Source: an uncultured Lachnospiraceae bacterium | GTDB lineage: Bacteria > Bacillota > Clostridia > Lachnospirales > Lachnospiraceae | Length of the DNA: 53,642 bases | Direction: 5' to 3' | Assembly: GCA_947165275.1 (NCBI GenBank) | Contig: CAMUZQ010000008.1 | Span: 1-53,642, forward strand | Shown: piece after piece, positions 25,210 to 34,880 of the stretch | Layout of the letters: every line of letters starts with the position of its first letter | Numbering within the stretch: the stretch's first letter is position 1 | Translations under genes and position numbers: made by a program | The notes under the pieces: model-generated | What the model was told of the DNA's origin: nothing | Seen by the model: only the letters and a program-made list of their open reading frames with translations | Database searches by the model: none

Positions 25210-26946
25210 CATATTCACCTCGAAGCGCGCCTCCTCCGAGGATGTATTTCCGAATTCATCCATGGCAAGCACCTGTAAGCTGTACCGGCCGCTCCTGGTT
25301 ACCTCCCCTCCGTCATAATCCATTCCGTTAAGCATCACCTTGACCCGGACAAGGCTTTCATCCTCTGCGATACTGTCACCTGCCGGCATCATAAAGCTCT
25401 TCAGCACACTGCCCTGGAGTCCCGACAGCCCCCTTATCACCGGAGCATCCTTATCTATCGCAAAGGCTGTACAGCGCTCTGAGGCATTGCCCGCCTCATC
25501 CCTTGCCGATGCCTTTATGATATATACTCCGCTTTTTTCAAAAAGAAGGCTGTCCTCCTCATATTCATCACTGCCTTCATATTCGCCCGAAAGAGAATAT
25601 CTCATGACCTTCTCCCTGATGGCGCAGTCCCTGCCTGCATCGTCCGAAGCCTCGAAAAAAAGCCTTACACCCCTTCCGTATACTCCCCTGTCCGAAGCTC
25701 CCCTGATATTTAATACAGGAGGGATGCCGTCCTTTTTTTCTACGACAAAAAAGCTCCGCCCGGTATTTCCCGCATTGTCTGAGGCTGTTATGACATAGCT
25801 GCCGCTTCCGTACGTCATCGCCGACAGGTCTATCGTAACCCTGTCCCTTGTGCCCGTCCCGCTGTACAGGATCTTTTTATCTGATGCTATCGTGACGCTT
25901 TTCACTCCCGCCGTATCATCTGCAGCGCTTATGGTAAGGCTTAAGCTCCTGTCATTAATATCCACGGCCTCAGCGGTTATCACAGGAGGTTCATCATCCA
26001 CGATCACATTTTCGCCGAGGCACCTCCTCTCCGTCAGGTTTCCGGCATTATCCTTTGCCATATAATATATACTCCCCTTAAAGGGCGGCTCCACCTCGAT
26101 GATATCAGCCTTATGAGGCTCAGCGTTTCCGGTCATAACATATATGCCCTCCACACCGGAAAGCCCGTCATGCGCCTTAAGAGGCAGTACCATCCTTTCC
26201 CTGCTGATAAGGGCCGGGAGTACGGTCTCCTCCAATACAGGCGGAGTTTTATCTATGCTCACCCTCCCGGGGATATCGGCATATGTCCTGTGTCCCATGC
26301 CATCCTCGGCATAGACCGACACATTATAGATGCCGTCCTCGGAAAGCCTGAATTCTGTCTTCTCCTTTATTTCCTCAAGACTTCCGTTTTTCGGTCCCCT
26401 TATCTCACAGTACACATTTGAGTACCTCAGCGGCATGACAGTTATGATATGTTCTCCGTCCTTTTCAGTAATATAAGCGGCAGGCTTTTCATATATCCCC
26501 TCAGTGAAGCCGGCTCCTATCCTGCCTCCGTGAAGCCTGACCGTCTCCCCTTCGGCCGTTTTCCTGTAGAATGAAACCTCCCTTATCCCGCTGTCCGGAA
26601 ATATTATATATTCATCATTCTCCACGGGATTCAGGGTGCTGCCGTCCTCATAGAGATAGCACTCTCCCTCCTGCAGCTTATCCCTGTCAAAGATAAACCT
26701 TACCGGCCCTGCGGTCAGGGAATTATGCTCTTCATCAAAATCCACCTCGTGTCCGGCAGAGTCAAGTGCCCTTACCATGCCCCCGGTCACACTCTCAAGT
26801 GAGCCCGCGTACACCATGACATGAACAAGCGCAAGATCGACTATCAATGTCATGAACATCACGCAGAAAGCCCTTATCACAAGTCTCTCAAATAACTGCC
26901 CGGATCTATCCGTTTTGCTGACGACTGCCTTTTCTTTATCTCTCAT
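25207..26946 (-). CDS. Membrane-anchored extracellular protein with repeated Ig-like domains
   Basis: The 579-residue protein has a short basic N terminus and one membrane segment (about residues 24-47, LVIRAFCVMFMTLIVDLALVHVMVYA), then an extracellular region with at least four Ig-like modules. They are marked by repeated D.TPPV or DDEPPVI or DKDAPVI linkers and Y.V.A.DNAGN-type ends (VSIDKTPPVLEE, VIVDDEPPVITA, GIPPVLNIRG, AIDKDAPVIRG). The modules resemble those of bacterial surface adhesins. No sortase motif or catalytic domain is visible, so a binding or structural role is inferred. It lies alone, upstream of ispG. Confidence 0.8.
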   Translation of the reverse strand: MRDKEKAVVSKTDRSGQLFERLVIRAFCVMFMTLIVDLALVHVMVYAGSLESVTGGMVRALDSAGHEVDFDEEHNSLTAGPVRFIFDRDKLQEGECYLYEDGSTLNPVENDEYIIFPDSGIREVSFYRKTAEGETVRLHGGRIGAGFTEGIYEKPAAYITEKDGEHIITVMPLRYSNVYCEIRGPKNGSLEEIKEKTEFRLSEDGIYNVSVYAEDGMGHRTYADIPGRVSIDKTPPVLEETVLPALISRERMVLPLKAHDGLSGVEGIYVMTGNAEPHKADIIEVEPPFKGSIYYMAKDNAGNLTERRCLGENVIVDDEPPVITAEAVDINDRSLSLTISAADDTAGVKSVTIASDKKILYSGTGTRDRVTIDLSAMTYGSGSYVITASDNAGNTGRSFFVVEKKDGIPPVLNIRGASDRGVYGRGVRLFFEASDDAGRDCAIREKVMRYSLSGEYEGSDEYEEDSLLFEKSGVYIIKASARDEAGNASERCTAFAIDKDAPVIRGLSGLQGSVLKSFMMPAGDSIAEDESLVRVKVMLNGMDYDGGEVTRSGRYSLQVLAMDEFGNTSSEEARFEVNM

Positions 26947-26988
26947 ATGCTGTCTCCCTTCTCCGGAGCATCTGCTGCAGGTAAAGCC

Positions 26989-27152
26989 CTAGTATAGCGT
27001 TTCTTAAATAACTGTACCAAATGCTTGCCTGCTCACCTGATAGCACATTTCCAAAAGCCTCGGCGTAGCCCGCTACGCCTGCGTTTTTGAAAACGCACTC
27101 TCAGGCAAGCATTCTGCGCATTAGTCCAGTTATTTTTCGAACGCTATACTAG
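26989..27152. repeat. CTAG-bounded palindromic element, copy A
   Basis: A 164-bp imperfect inverted repeat. Outer arms are CTAGTATAGCGTTT and its partner AACGCTATACTAG, then ATAACTG/CAGTTAT, then AATGCTTGCCTG with CAGGCAAGCATT. The tip is GGCGTA-GCCCGC-TACGCC. Copies B and C have the same layout but different stem sequences. It contains no open frame. The two ends read C-TA-G, consistent with insertion at a CTAG site with TA duplicated. Confidence 0.85.
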
Positions 27153-27339
27153 TATCCTGAAAATACGCGCAGCAAAAAACCCCCGGAATATTACTTTAAT
27201 ATTGTGTTTAGAAAAATTGGAACAATTCCCAGATGAAAATGCAGTCATTCCGGGCGGAAGAACCCGCCCGATTTTTTAAGATCTAAAAAAATATATCACA
27301 AACAGAGCAATGTTTCAATGATAATATGCCGGACATGTG
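27153..27339. other. Intergenic remainder between element A and suhB
   Basis: AT-rich DNA with no convincing gene. It holds AATTG-GAA-CAATT (near 27214-27228) and a plus-strand terminator at 27251-27277. An 18-codon plus-strand frame at about 27233 runs through the hairpin but lacks a ribosome binding site. Confidence 0.4.
27251..27277 (+). terminator. Orphan plus-strand intrinsic terminator
   Basis: The stem CGGGCGG/CCGCCCG (6-nt loop) is followed on the plus strand by ATTTTTT. On the minus strand no T-run follows. Both flanking genes are on the minus strand, so the transcript it would end is not accounted for. Confidence 0.65.
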
Positions 27340-28119
27340 TCACCATGGCATCTCACAGACCCCGCGGGACCTGCAGAGGGCTGACGAGGCTCCAGTATAC
27401 GACAGGGGCTCTCCGTTTATATCAGTTACCCTGCATCCGGCCTCGGCTGCTATAAGCCCCGCAGCAGCATAATCCCAGATCTGTATCCGCATTTCAAAAT
27501 ACAGGGCGCATCTCCCCATCGCAACACAGCACATATCCCAGGCTGCCGTACCTGAGCGTCTTATATCGACGCATTTATCCATAAGAGCCTTTGCCCTGTC
27601 AAAGGTCTCATCCCTGAGTCCGGTATAATACGGCGCGGTACCGAAGGCTGCGAGAGAATCGGAAAGAGGCGCCTCGGATGACATTATCCTCTCGCCGTTC
27701 ATATAAGCTCCCTCACCCTCTGCGGCCTCAAACATCATATCATCATATGGATTGTATACCACACCCAGATAAGGTCTGCCCTCCTTCAGAAGTCCTATCG
27801 ATACCACTGACGGGTGATATGCAGAGATAAAATTCGAGGTCCCGTCTATGGGATCGATCACGAAAACATATCCATGCTTCATCTTTTCCGTAAAAACATC
27901 CTGTCCATCCTCCTCTCCGAGAAAGGATGCCTCCGGGAGCACGCCGGACAGTCTGTCCATGAGATATTTCTGTATCTTCTCATCGTATTGGGTAACAAAA
28001 TTGGCATGGCCGCTCTTTTCCATAATCTTCGGTCTCACCGCCTCCTTCATTATCCTGCCGGCCTCTCCTGCCGCCTTTTTGATATCCTCCAGGAGTTTTT
28101 CATCCTTCATGCCGTTCAT
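27340..28119 (-). CDS. Inositol monophosphatase family protein
   Basis: The 259-residue protein has the metal-dependent phosphatase motifs: GEEDGQ (about 67-72), the DPIDGTSNF signature (about 88-96), and WDYAAAGLIAAEAG with the third-motif Asp. Family members hydrolyse inositol monophosphates or fructose-1,6-bisphosphate/PAP-like substrates; the specific one cannot be read. Its ATG overlaps the upstream transporter stop by 4 bp. A second ATG at 28110 is a possible start (GGAGG spacing 3 nt versus 12 nt). Confidence 0.9.
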   Translation of the reverse strand: MNGMKDEKLLEDIKKAAGEAGRIMKEAVRPKIMEKSGHANFVTQYDEKIQKYLMDRLSGVLPEASFLGEEDGQDVFTEKMKHGYVFVIDPIDGTSNFISAYHPSVVSIGLLKEGRPYLGVVYNPYDDMMFEAAEGEGAYMNGERIMSSEAPLSDSLAAFGTAPYYTGLRDETFDRAKALMDKCVDIRRSGTAAWDMCCVAMGRCALYFEMRIQIWDYAAAGLIAAEAGCRVTDINGEPLSYTGASSALCRSRGVCEMPW

Positions 28120-28691
28120 GCACCTCCAAATCCGAATATGATCCCTACAGCCGCTGAGGCCGCGATAAATACCACAGGATGCAGCTTAAGCTTTTGTCTG
28201 GTTATAAATATCACGGCAGCCAGTACAACCGCCTTCCATATCACAAGGTCTGTTATATCATGGCTCTCCATGAAAGCAGGTATGTTTATTAAGGCGATCT
28301 TCACCACGTTTATCCCTGCAGCTGATATCATGGCAAGAGAGGCCGGCCTCAGTCCGAAAAAGGCCGCTTCCACGTACCTGTTATCCTTAAATCTGTCCAG
28401 AAAGCCGGCTATTATCAATATGATGATGAAGGACGGAAGAGCAAGCCCCAGTGAAGCTGTTATTCCTCCGATGATGCCGGCAGTCTGGTATCCGGCATAG
28501 GTACTCATATTTATCCCTATGGCTCCCGGCGTCGACTCCGATATCGCGATCATATCAGCTACGTCCGCATGGGAAAACCATCCTGTGCTGTCCGACATCT
28601 CGTACAGAAAGGGAAGGGTCGCAAGTCCTCCTCCCACTGAAAAAAGTCCCGTCTTAAAGAACTGCAGGAATAAAAGAAGAAGCGTACTCAC
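28116..28691 (-). CDS. Chromate transporter (ChrA) family protein, half-size
   Basis: A 191-residue membrane protein with about five to six segments and the family motifs FFKTGLFSVGGGLATLPFLYEM and STPGAIGINMSTYAGYQTAG. It is one of two adjacent half-size members, which in this family probably pair to make one transporter. Family members export chromate or move related anions; the true substrate in an anaerobe is unknown. It overlaps the other half by 4 bp and the phosphatase by 4 bp. Confidence 0.9.
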   Translation of the reverse strand: MSTLLLLFLQFFKTGLFSVGGGLATLPFLYEMSDSTGWFSHADVADMIAISESTPGAIGINMSTYAGYQTAGIIGGITASLGLALPSFIIILIIAGFLDRFKDNRYVEAAFFGLRPASLAMISAAGINVVKIALINIPAFMESHDITDLVIWKAVVLAAVIFITRQKLKLHPVVFIAASAAVGIIFGFGGA

Positions 28692-29287
28692 CCTGCCACC
28701 TCCTTATGCCCGCGTATCAGTATGCCTGCAATGCCTGCAGCGACAACAAAAACCGCCGCCGGGATCTTTACCGGCATAAGACCCGAAAAGGCCATCAGTA
28801 GAAATATGACAGCATATATCCCAAAAGCTATCCTGTCTATTATGGATTTTTTCCACAGTCTGATCACAGCCTCAAGTATGAGAACACAGACACAGACCCT
28901 TATCCCCGCAAAGGCATTTTTGACCAGTGGTATATCCGCGAAGTTTGTAAGAAATGCGGTTATGATCAGTATAAGGATCACAGGGCAGGTCAGAAACCCC
29001 AGCGTCGCAAAAACCGCCCCCGGGATCCCCTTTCTTTTGTTTCCTATAAATGTGGACACGTTTAAGGCTATGACCCCCGGAGTGCATTGCCCTATGGCAA
29101 AATAATCCATCAGCTCCTCCGTCGTAACCCAGCCTCTTTTTTTATTGAGATCCTCCTCAAGCAGCGGAAGCATAGCATATCCTCCGCCGAAATTAACTGC
29201 TCCTATCTTAAGGAAGGCCAGATAAAGCTCAATCAGTTCCTTCAAGCCATACTCCTTTCCAGGGCAGGATTCATTTTCACCTGCCAA
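28688..29287 (-). CDS. Chromate transporter (ChrA) family protein, half-size
   Basis: A 199-residue membrane protein with LAFLKIGAVNFGGGYAMLPLLEEDL and CTPGVIALNVSTFIGNKRKG, the paired partner of the downstream half-size protein. The overlap of start and stop codons (ATGA) indicates co-translation in a fixed ratio. It is 27 bp downstream of the CPA2 antiporter gene. Confidence 0.9.
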   Translation of the reverse strand: MAGENESCPGKEYGLKELIELYLAFLKIGAVNFGGGYAMLPLLEEDLNKKRGWVTTEELMDYFAIGQCTPGVIALNVSTFIGNKRKGIPGAVFATLGFLTCPVILILIITAFLTNFADIPLVKNAFAGIRVCVCVLILEAVIRLWKKSIIDRIAFGIYAVIFLLMAFSGLMPVKIPAAVFVVAAGIAGILIRGHKEVAG

Positions 29288-29314
29288 ACACTATGTCTGC
29301 CTTTGACAGACTTA

Positions 29315-30505
29315 TCATTCCGAGATCACATGCTGCTCCGGGAAGACATCATACAGGAACTTCAACATCACAGGCGTGAGTATCGAGCTTACGATTATGA
29401 GCAGGATGACTGCGGTAAAATATGACTCCCCCATCATTCCTGCCGCAAGACCCCTCTGCGCAACGATCAGAGCCACCTCGCCTCTCGTCATCATTCCTAC
29501 GCCTATCTTTGCAGAGTCTCCCCAGCTGTATCCCATGATCTTTGATATGCCTCCGCAGCCGATGACCTTTGACAGCAGCCCCACGACCACGAAGCCCAGG
29601 GAGAAAAGGATAATGGTGGTATCAAGAGTCCTTACATTTGTCTGCAGTCCTATAGAGCAGAAAAACACCGGTCCGAAAAGCATATAGGAATTGACATCCA
29701 TCTTTCTTGAAATATAGCTGGAATCATCCAGGGATGAAAGAATCACGCCGGCAATATAAGCTCCAGTGATATCCGCGACCGAAAAATACCTGTCGGCCAC
29801 ATATGCCATCACAAAAGCCAGAGCCATTCCCATTATCGGTATCCTTCTCGTATGGGGATATCTTTTGTCTATTATCTTGAAAACATGATATATGATTATC
29901 CCGACTCCCACTGCAAAAACGAAAAAAAGAACAGTATGGAGAATAACAGATATGATATCAGCATCGGGATCCTTAAAGCTTATGACCACCGTAAGCACTA
30001 TGATGCCGATAACATCATCGATTATGGCTGCGCTCATTATCGTGGTGCCTATGGTGCCCGAAAGCACTCCCAGCTCCTTCAGGGCCTCTACAGTGATGGA
30101 AACCGATGTAGCGGTAAGAATGGTCCCTATAAAAAGAGCCTTGTAAAACTCCTCAGATCCCGCAGGGGCAAAACCATAAAAACACATATAAAGGATAGTG
30201 CCGCCGATAAGCGGAACAAACACACCGACGCAGGCTATGACAGTCGCCTTGACCCCGGTCTCCTTCAGCTCCTTGAGATCAGTCCCAAGCCCTGCCGAGA
30301 ACATCAGCATTATAACGCCTATCTCAGCCATGCCGGAAAGAAAATCAGACGGCATGACAAATCCGCAAAGACTGGGCCCTATGACAAGTCCCGCAATTAT
30401 CTCTCCTGCTACCTGTGGCGCATGGATCTTTCTGGCCACAAGGCCAAAGAGCTTCGCCGCTATCACGATAACGGCAAGCTGTCGTAAAATCTCGATCGTT
30501 TCCAT
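29315..30505 (-). CDS. CPA2-type cation/H+ antiporter
   Basis: A 396-residue membrane protein with about 12 segments, of the Kef/NapA type. Motifs include KIHAPQVAGEIIAGLVIGPSL, SATSVSITVEALKELG-like helix 4 (residues TLTATSVSITVEAL), and AAIIDDVIGIIVL with the conserved Asp pair used for ion translocation. No C-terminal TrkA-N domain is present. Exchange of Na+ or K+ for H+ is inferred. It may share an operon with alaX, 71 bp upstream, and with the chromate-type genes downstream. Confidence 0.9.
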   Translation of the reverse strand: METIEILRQLAVIVIAAKLFGLVARKIHAPQVAGEIIAGLVIGPSLCGFVMPSDFLSGMAEIGVIMLMFSAGLGTDLKELKETGVKATVIACVGVFVPLIGGTILYMCFYGFAPAGSEEFYKALFIGTILTATSVSITVEALKELGVLSGTIGTTIMSAAIIDDVIGIIVLTVVISFKDPDADIISVILHTVLFFVFAVGVGIIIYHVFKIIDKRYPHTRRIPIMGMALAFVMAYVADRYFSVADITGAYIAGVILSSLDDSSYISRKMDVNSYMLFGPVFFCSIGLQTNVRTLDTTIILFSLGFVVVGLLSKVIGCGGISKIMGYSWGDSAKIGVGMMTRGEVALIVAQRGLAAGMMGESYFTAVILLIIVSSILTPVMLKFLYDVFPEQHVISE

Positions 30506-30576
30506 AATATCCTCCCCGTCCGGAATACTCCTCCGAACAGTTAGGAATTATATCACAAAAGTTCCGGAGAGCATAA

Positions 30577-31743
30577 TCAGATGCTCAGGAGGATATCACA
30601 GATCTCCCTCTCACCTCCACGAACATTTCCCTGGACCATTTCCTTCGATCCGCCTCCTCTTGCGCCGAGCTTTTCCTTAAGCCTTCCGGCTATATCCCGC
30701 GCATCTCCGGAGGGATATGAGATTATGAAGTTATATCCTTCTCCTCCGTCGGATGCAAAAACCGCGCATATCCCCTCGTATTTTTCTGACAGCTCATTGA
30801 CGGCATTTCTCTGGACCGTATTATCCACGGAACCGGTAAATAATACCGCATTCTTCTCACCCAGCGGGATCGATGCGATATCCGCCTCAAGTCTCTGCCT
30901 TGCGGCATTTTTCAGTTTAATCTCAAGAGAGCTCTTTTCTCCGAGTATCCTCTTCACCGCCTCATCAAGCTTATCCGTGTTTTCCGAGAGTATATGAGAG
31001 AGATTTTCTATCATATCATGCTCACCGGAGAGAAACTCATAACCCCTTTCCCCGCACAATATGGTAAGCCTCATCCCGCCCTTATACCTTATCGCTTTTA
31101 TTATCTTTATGATGCCTATCTCGCCTGTGTGAGCCACATGCGGAGCACAGCAGGCGCATATATCCACACCGGGTATGGTGACAAGCCTCACGTCGGAATC
31201 AAATGTCTTTTTGCTCCTGTATTCCAGTCCCTTAAGCTCTTCAGGCGGATAATAACGGCAGCATACGGGCAGATCAAGATAAACGACACGATTCGCCTCT
31301 CTTTCAAGCTCCTTCAGCTCATCCCCTGAAAGCTCCCTTGAGGTATCCAGGGTCACGATATTATCTGACAGATGGAAGCCTGTATTCTCAGATCCCCATC
31401 TGCTGTGAAGAAAGCCTGATAATATATGCTCGCCGGTATGATTCTGCATATTGGAAAATCTGTGATCCCAGTCGATCACCCCATGCGCCTCAGCTCCCGC
31501 CTTCAGATCCGAAACAGAACAATCCACCTCATGGACCACTGTATCACCCTCTATGGACACATGCTTTACCTTAAATCCCGAAAGCATGCCGGTATCAGAG
31601 GTCTGTCCTCCCTCCTCAGGAAAGAAAAGAGTCTGATCAAGCTCGATGAGACAGCCTCCGTCTTCTGCGCTGCTTATCCTGACTATCCTTCCCGTGAATT
31701 CCTTTTCATAAGGTTTATCATCATATAATCTGACCGTTCCCAT
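30577..31743 (-). CDS. Free-standing alanyl-tRNA editing protein (AlaX-L type with DHHA1)
   Basis: The 388-residue protein resembles the editing half of alanyl-tRNA synthetase. The zinc-binding motifs are QNHTGEHILSG and CACCAPHVAHTGEIG; the GGQTSDTG segment is in the N-terminal barrel; the C terminus is a DHHA1 domain with a GGGSKEMVQGNVRGG motif. It removes Ser or Gly mischarged on tRNA-Ala. The start MGTVRLYDD (31743) is chosen because GGGAG lies 8 nt upstream; an in-frame extension to 31800 crosses the gdhA terminator. Confidence 0.92.
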   Translation of the reverse strand: MGTVRLYDDKPYEKEFTGRIVRISSAEDGGCLIELDQTLFFPEEGGQTSDTGMLSGFKVKHVSIEGDTVVHEVDCSVSDLKAGAEAHGVIDWDHRFSNMQNHTGEHILSGFLHSRWGSENTGFHLSDNIVTLDTSRELSGDELKELEREANRVVYLDLPVCCRYYPPEELKGLEYRSKKTFDSDVRLVTIPGVDICACCAPHVAHTGEIGIIKIIKAIRYKGGMRLTILCGERGYEFLSGEHDMIENLSHILSENTDKLDEAVKRILGEKSSLEIKLKNAARQRLEADIASIPLGEKNAVLFTGSVDNTVQRNAVNELSEKYEGICAVFASDGGEGYNFIISYPSGDARDIAGRLKEKLGARGGGSKEMVQGNVRGGEREICDILLSI

Positions 31744-31756
31744 ACTCAAAACTCCC

Positions 31757-31785
31757 AAAAGGCGGGATAGATAAACTATCCCGCC
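31757..31785 (-). terminator. Terminator of gdhA
   Basis: A 10-bp stem (GGCGGGATAG/CTATCCCGCC, 5-nt loop) followed on the minus strand by TTTT lies 36 bp after the gdhA stop. The same region precedes alaX, whose own promoter is not evident; read-through is possible. Confidence 0.85.
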
Positions 31786-31821
31786 GATCCCTGCTTCCAA
31801 AATCCGACTTATATCCGGAGC

Positions 31822-33180
<1,359 letters not shown>

Positions 33181-33199
33181 CTAAAGAATAATGATTGAT

Positions 33200-33248
33200 A
33201 AAAAACAGGCGTCAAAGAAAAGAGGTAAACGACCTCTTTTCGTTGACG
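33200..33248 (-). terminator. Long terminator hairpin in the gdhA leader
   Basis: On the minus strand GTCAACGAAAAGAGGT pairs with ACCTCTTTTCTTTGAC around CGTTT, followed 4 nt later by TTTTTT. It ends the upstream SH3 gene but is also downstream of the putative gdhA promoter (33264-33292), so it may attenuate gdhA. Confidence 0.75.
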
Positions 33249-33263
33249 TCTTTGTCACAGCAC

Positions 33264-33292
33264 ATATTACACCCTATACGAGGATATTACAA
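33264..33292 (-). promoter_or_regulatory. Putative gdhA promoter
   Basis: The minus strand has -35 TTGTAA (33287-33292), a 17-bp spacer and -10 TAATAT (33264-33269), beginning just below the stop of the SH3 gene. The leader to the gdhA ATG is about 90 nt and contains the long hairpin. Confidence 0.65.
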
Positions 33293-33295
33293 GTA

Positions 33296-34567
33296 TTAAT
33301 TCTTGGTCGCAAAATCACTCTTTATATATCCGGTGCTTCCCTTGAAGTCAATCTGATACCATCCGTCGACCTCTCCGGTGAGCGTATAGGTCTCACCCGA
33401 ATCCGCCTTGCCGAGGATATTGTCATTACTGTTTGTATCCGCCGAAGACCTGATGCGCACACCGCTGTCATTTACGGTCACGGAGCCTGAAGCGCTTGCA
33501 ACCTGGCCTCCTCCGTCAGCCGCCGCTGCATCTCCTCCGGTATTTGCGCCTGCGTCAGGGGTTGCTCCCGAAGACGGTGTATCCACCACTTCCACATAAT
33601 CAGAGCTGACATATGCCTCTGTATCCTTATATCTGATCTTTGTCCAGTTTCCTTCCTCGCCTATCTTTGTATAGGTATCACCGGCCATGGCCTTTGCTAT
33701 GATATTACTGTCACTGGAATCATCAGCCGAGGATCTGATACGTACCGAATCCGTAAGCTTTACTGTCACCTCGGCATTATTGTCCGATACGGCAGCAGAT
33801 GCTCCGTCATCCACCGTGGAGCCGGATGCCAGTCTTGCCGCTACTGCCTCATCAAGCCTTGCGGGAAGAGCATCCATAAATGCCTTTAGAGTCTTGTCGG
33901 ATTCCACTGCGTTATTGTACTCTGTGTCAACCTGGCTGAGCAGAGCGACCACATCCTCCTGCGCTGCCACGCCCTTGATATAATTCGAAACATTCTCGGC
34001 GAGGTCACCGTTATATACATACAGGGAGCCTGTATTATCATCAGTACATACATAAAGCGAAGAAAGTCCCGGGGCCTTGGTATCAATATTCACATACTTA
34101 ATCTGATAATATGCGAATACGATATAGGAATTCGGTATGGGACCGGGCTTTGTATAGCATTTCAGATCGTCATAGCTTTCGGTATAATTGGCCTTCTCCT
34201 GTATCCTTATCTTTGCTGCATCATCAAGATCGCTGCATATGGTCGAAAGCGTAGCCACGTCACCTGTAGCCATTGCTGTAAAATACGAGCTCACCAGAGC
34301 ATTGACCTCAGGATAGGCATCCACCTTCAGCTCTTCGTCGGGAAGCGGTATCTCCGCATTCTCGTCATATGATGATGTCTCGGTTGCTGCTTCTGTAGTC
34401 TCTGTCTCCTCCTCATCCTTTTTTGACTGCCCATCCTTATGCTTCGCCGAAAAGATAGCAAGCACAACAACGAGGATGATGAATAATCCGCCTACGATAA
34501 GATATTGATAATGCTGCATCAGAAATTCTCTTATATCAAAATCGCCTCTGCCTCTTCTTTTCTTCAT
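33296..34567 (-). CDS. Membrane-anchored protein with two SH3b domains
   Basis: The 423-residue protein has a basic N terminus, one membrane segment (about 23-43, YLIVGGLFIILVVVLAIFS), an acidic/Thr-rich linker, a globular region (about 85-230) of no recognised family resembling an NTF2-like fold (YPEVNALVSSYFTAMATGDVATLSTI), and two SH3b domains at the C terminus (about 265-333 and 363-423). Each SH3b has the DSVRIRSSAD or DSGVRIRSSAD start. It probably binds cell wall on the outer face. Function is unknown; the two SH3b modules are near duplicates. Confidence 0.8.
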   Translation of the reverse strand: MKKRRGRGDFDIREFLMQHYQYLIVGGLFIILVVVLAIFSAKHKDGQSKKDEEETETTEAATETSSYDENAEIPLPDEELKVDAYPEVNALVSSYFTAMATGDVATLSTICSDLDDAAKIRIQEKANYTESYDDLKCYTKPGPIPNSYIVFAYYQIKYVNIDTKAPGLSSLYVCTDDNTGSLYVYNGDLAENVSNYIKGVAAQEDVVALLSQVDTEYNNAVESDKTLKAFMDALPARLDEAVAARLASGSTVDDGASAAVSDNNAEVTVKLTDSVRIRSSADDSSDSNIIAKAMAGDTYTKIGEEGNWTKIRYKDTEAYVSSDYVEVVDTPSSGATPDAGANTGGDAAAADGGGQVASASGSVTVNDSGVRIRSSADTNSNDNILGKADSGETYTLTGEVDGWYQIDFKGSTGYIKSDFATKN

Positions 34568-34656
34568 TATAACTTCCCTCCATAACTGGACACAGAGCCT
34601 AACCCTTTCCTGCAGATCCCTGTGCCGTATATTTCTTGATTTCTAAAGGTTCCAAA

Positions 34657-34730
34657 TGCGTCCAGGGGGATTCGAACCCTCGACACCAGGCGTCGGAGGC
34701 CTGTGCTCTATCCATCTGAGCTATGAACGC
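34657..34730 (-). tRNA. tRNA-Arg (anticodon CCG)
   Basis: Acceptor GCGTTCA with TGGACGC (one G-U pair), D arm TAGCTCAGATGGATAGAGCA, anticodon stem CAGGC/GCCTG around CTCCGAC (anticodon CCG), T arm with GGTTCGAATCC, discriminator A. CCA is not encoded. It lies downstream of a promoter and a long leader with a GC-rich hairpin. Confidence 0.95.
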
Positions 34731-34787
34731 CGGCTCACCGGTCCGGCCCCTGCATGGCATTCGTGCAGCAGGTCTGAAAACCGGCCA

Positions 34788-34810
34788 GCGGGGAGAGGGT
34801 CTCTCCCCGC
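34788..34810 (-). other. GC-rich hairpin in the tRNA-Arg precursor leader
   Basis: A perfect 10-bp stem GCGGGGAGAG-ACC-CTCTCCCCGC lies between the promoter and the tRNA. No T-run follows directly, so it is more likely a precursor structure or processing signal than a terminator. A second CCGG-rich pairing surrounds 34731-34785. Confidence 0.6.
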
Positions 34811-34822
34811 ATACGTCTAAAC

Positions 34823-34852
34823 ATATTATCATAATTTGTCAGGCACTTGCAA
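34823..34852 (-). promoter_or_regulatory. tRNA-Arg promoter
   Basis: The minus strand has -35 TTGCAA (34847-34852), an 18-bp spacer and -10 TAATAT (34823-34828) with an upstream TGA. The start would be near 34816, about 85 nt before the mature tRNA. Confidence 0.65.
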
Positions 34853-34880
34853 CTTTTTGTTGCGGCCCGGCAGTCTGTTC

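Noticed and set aside
26989-27152. Copy A as a simple terminator pair
   Set aside because: The arms are too long, the CTAG ends and internal blocks match copies B and C, and no T-run follows either arm.
34599-34832. A 77-codon minus-strand frame across tRNA-Arg
   Set aside because: It reads through a complete tRNA cloverleaf.
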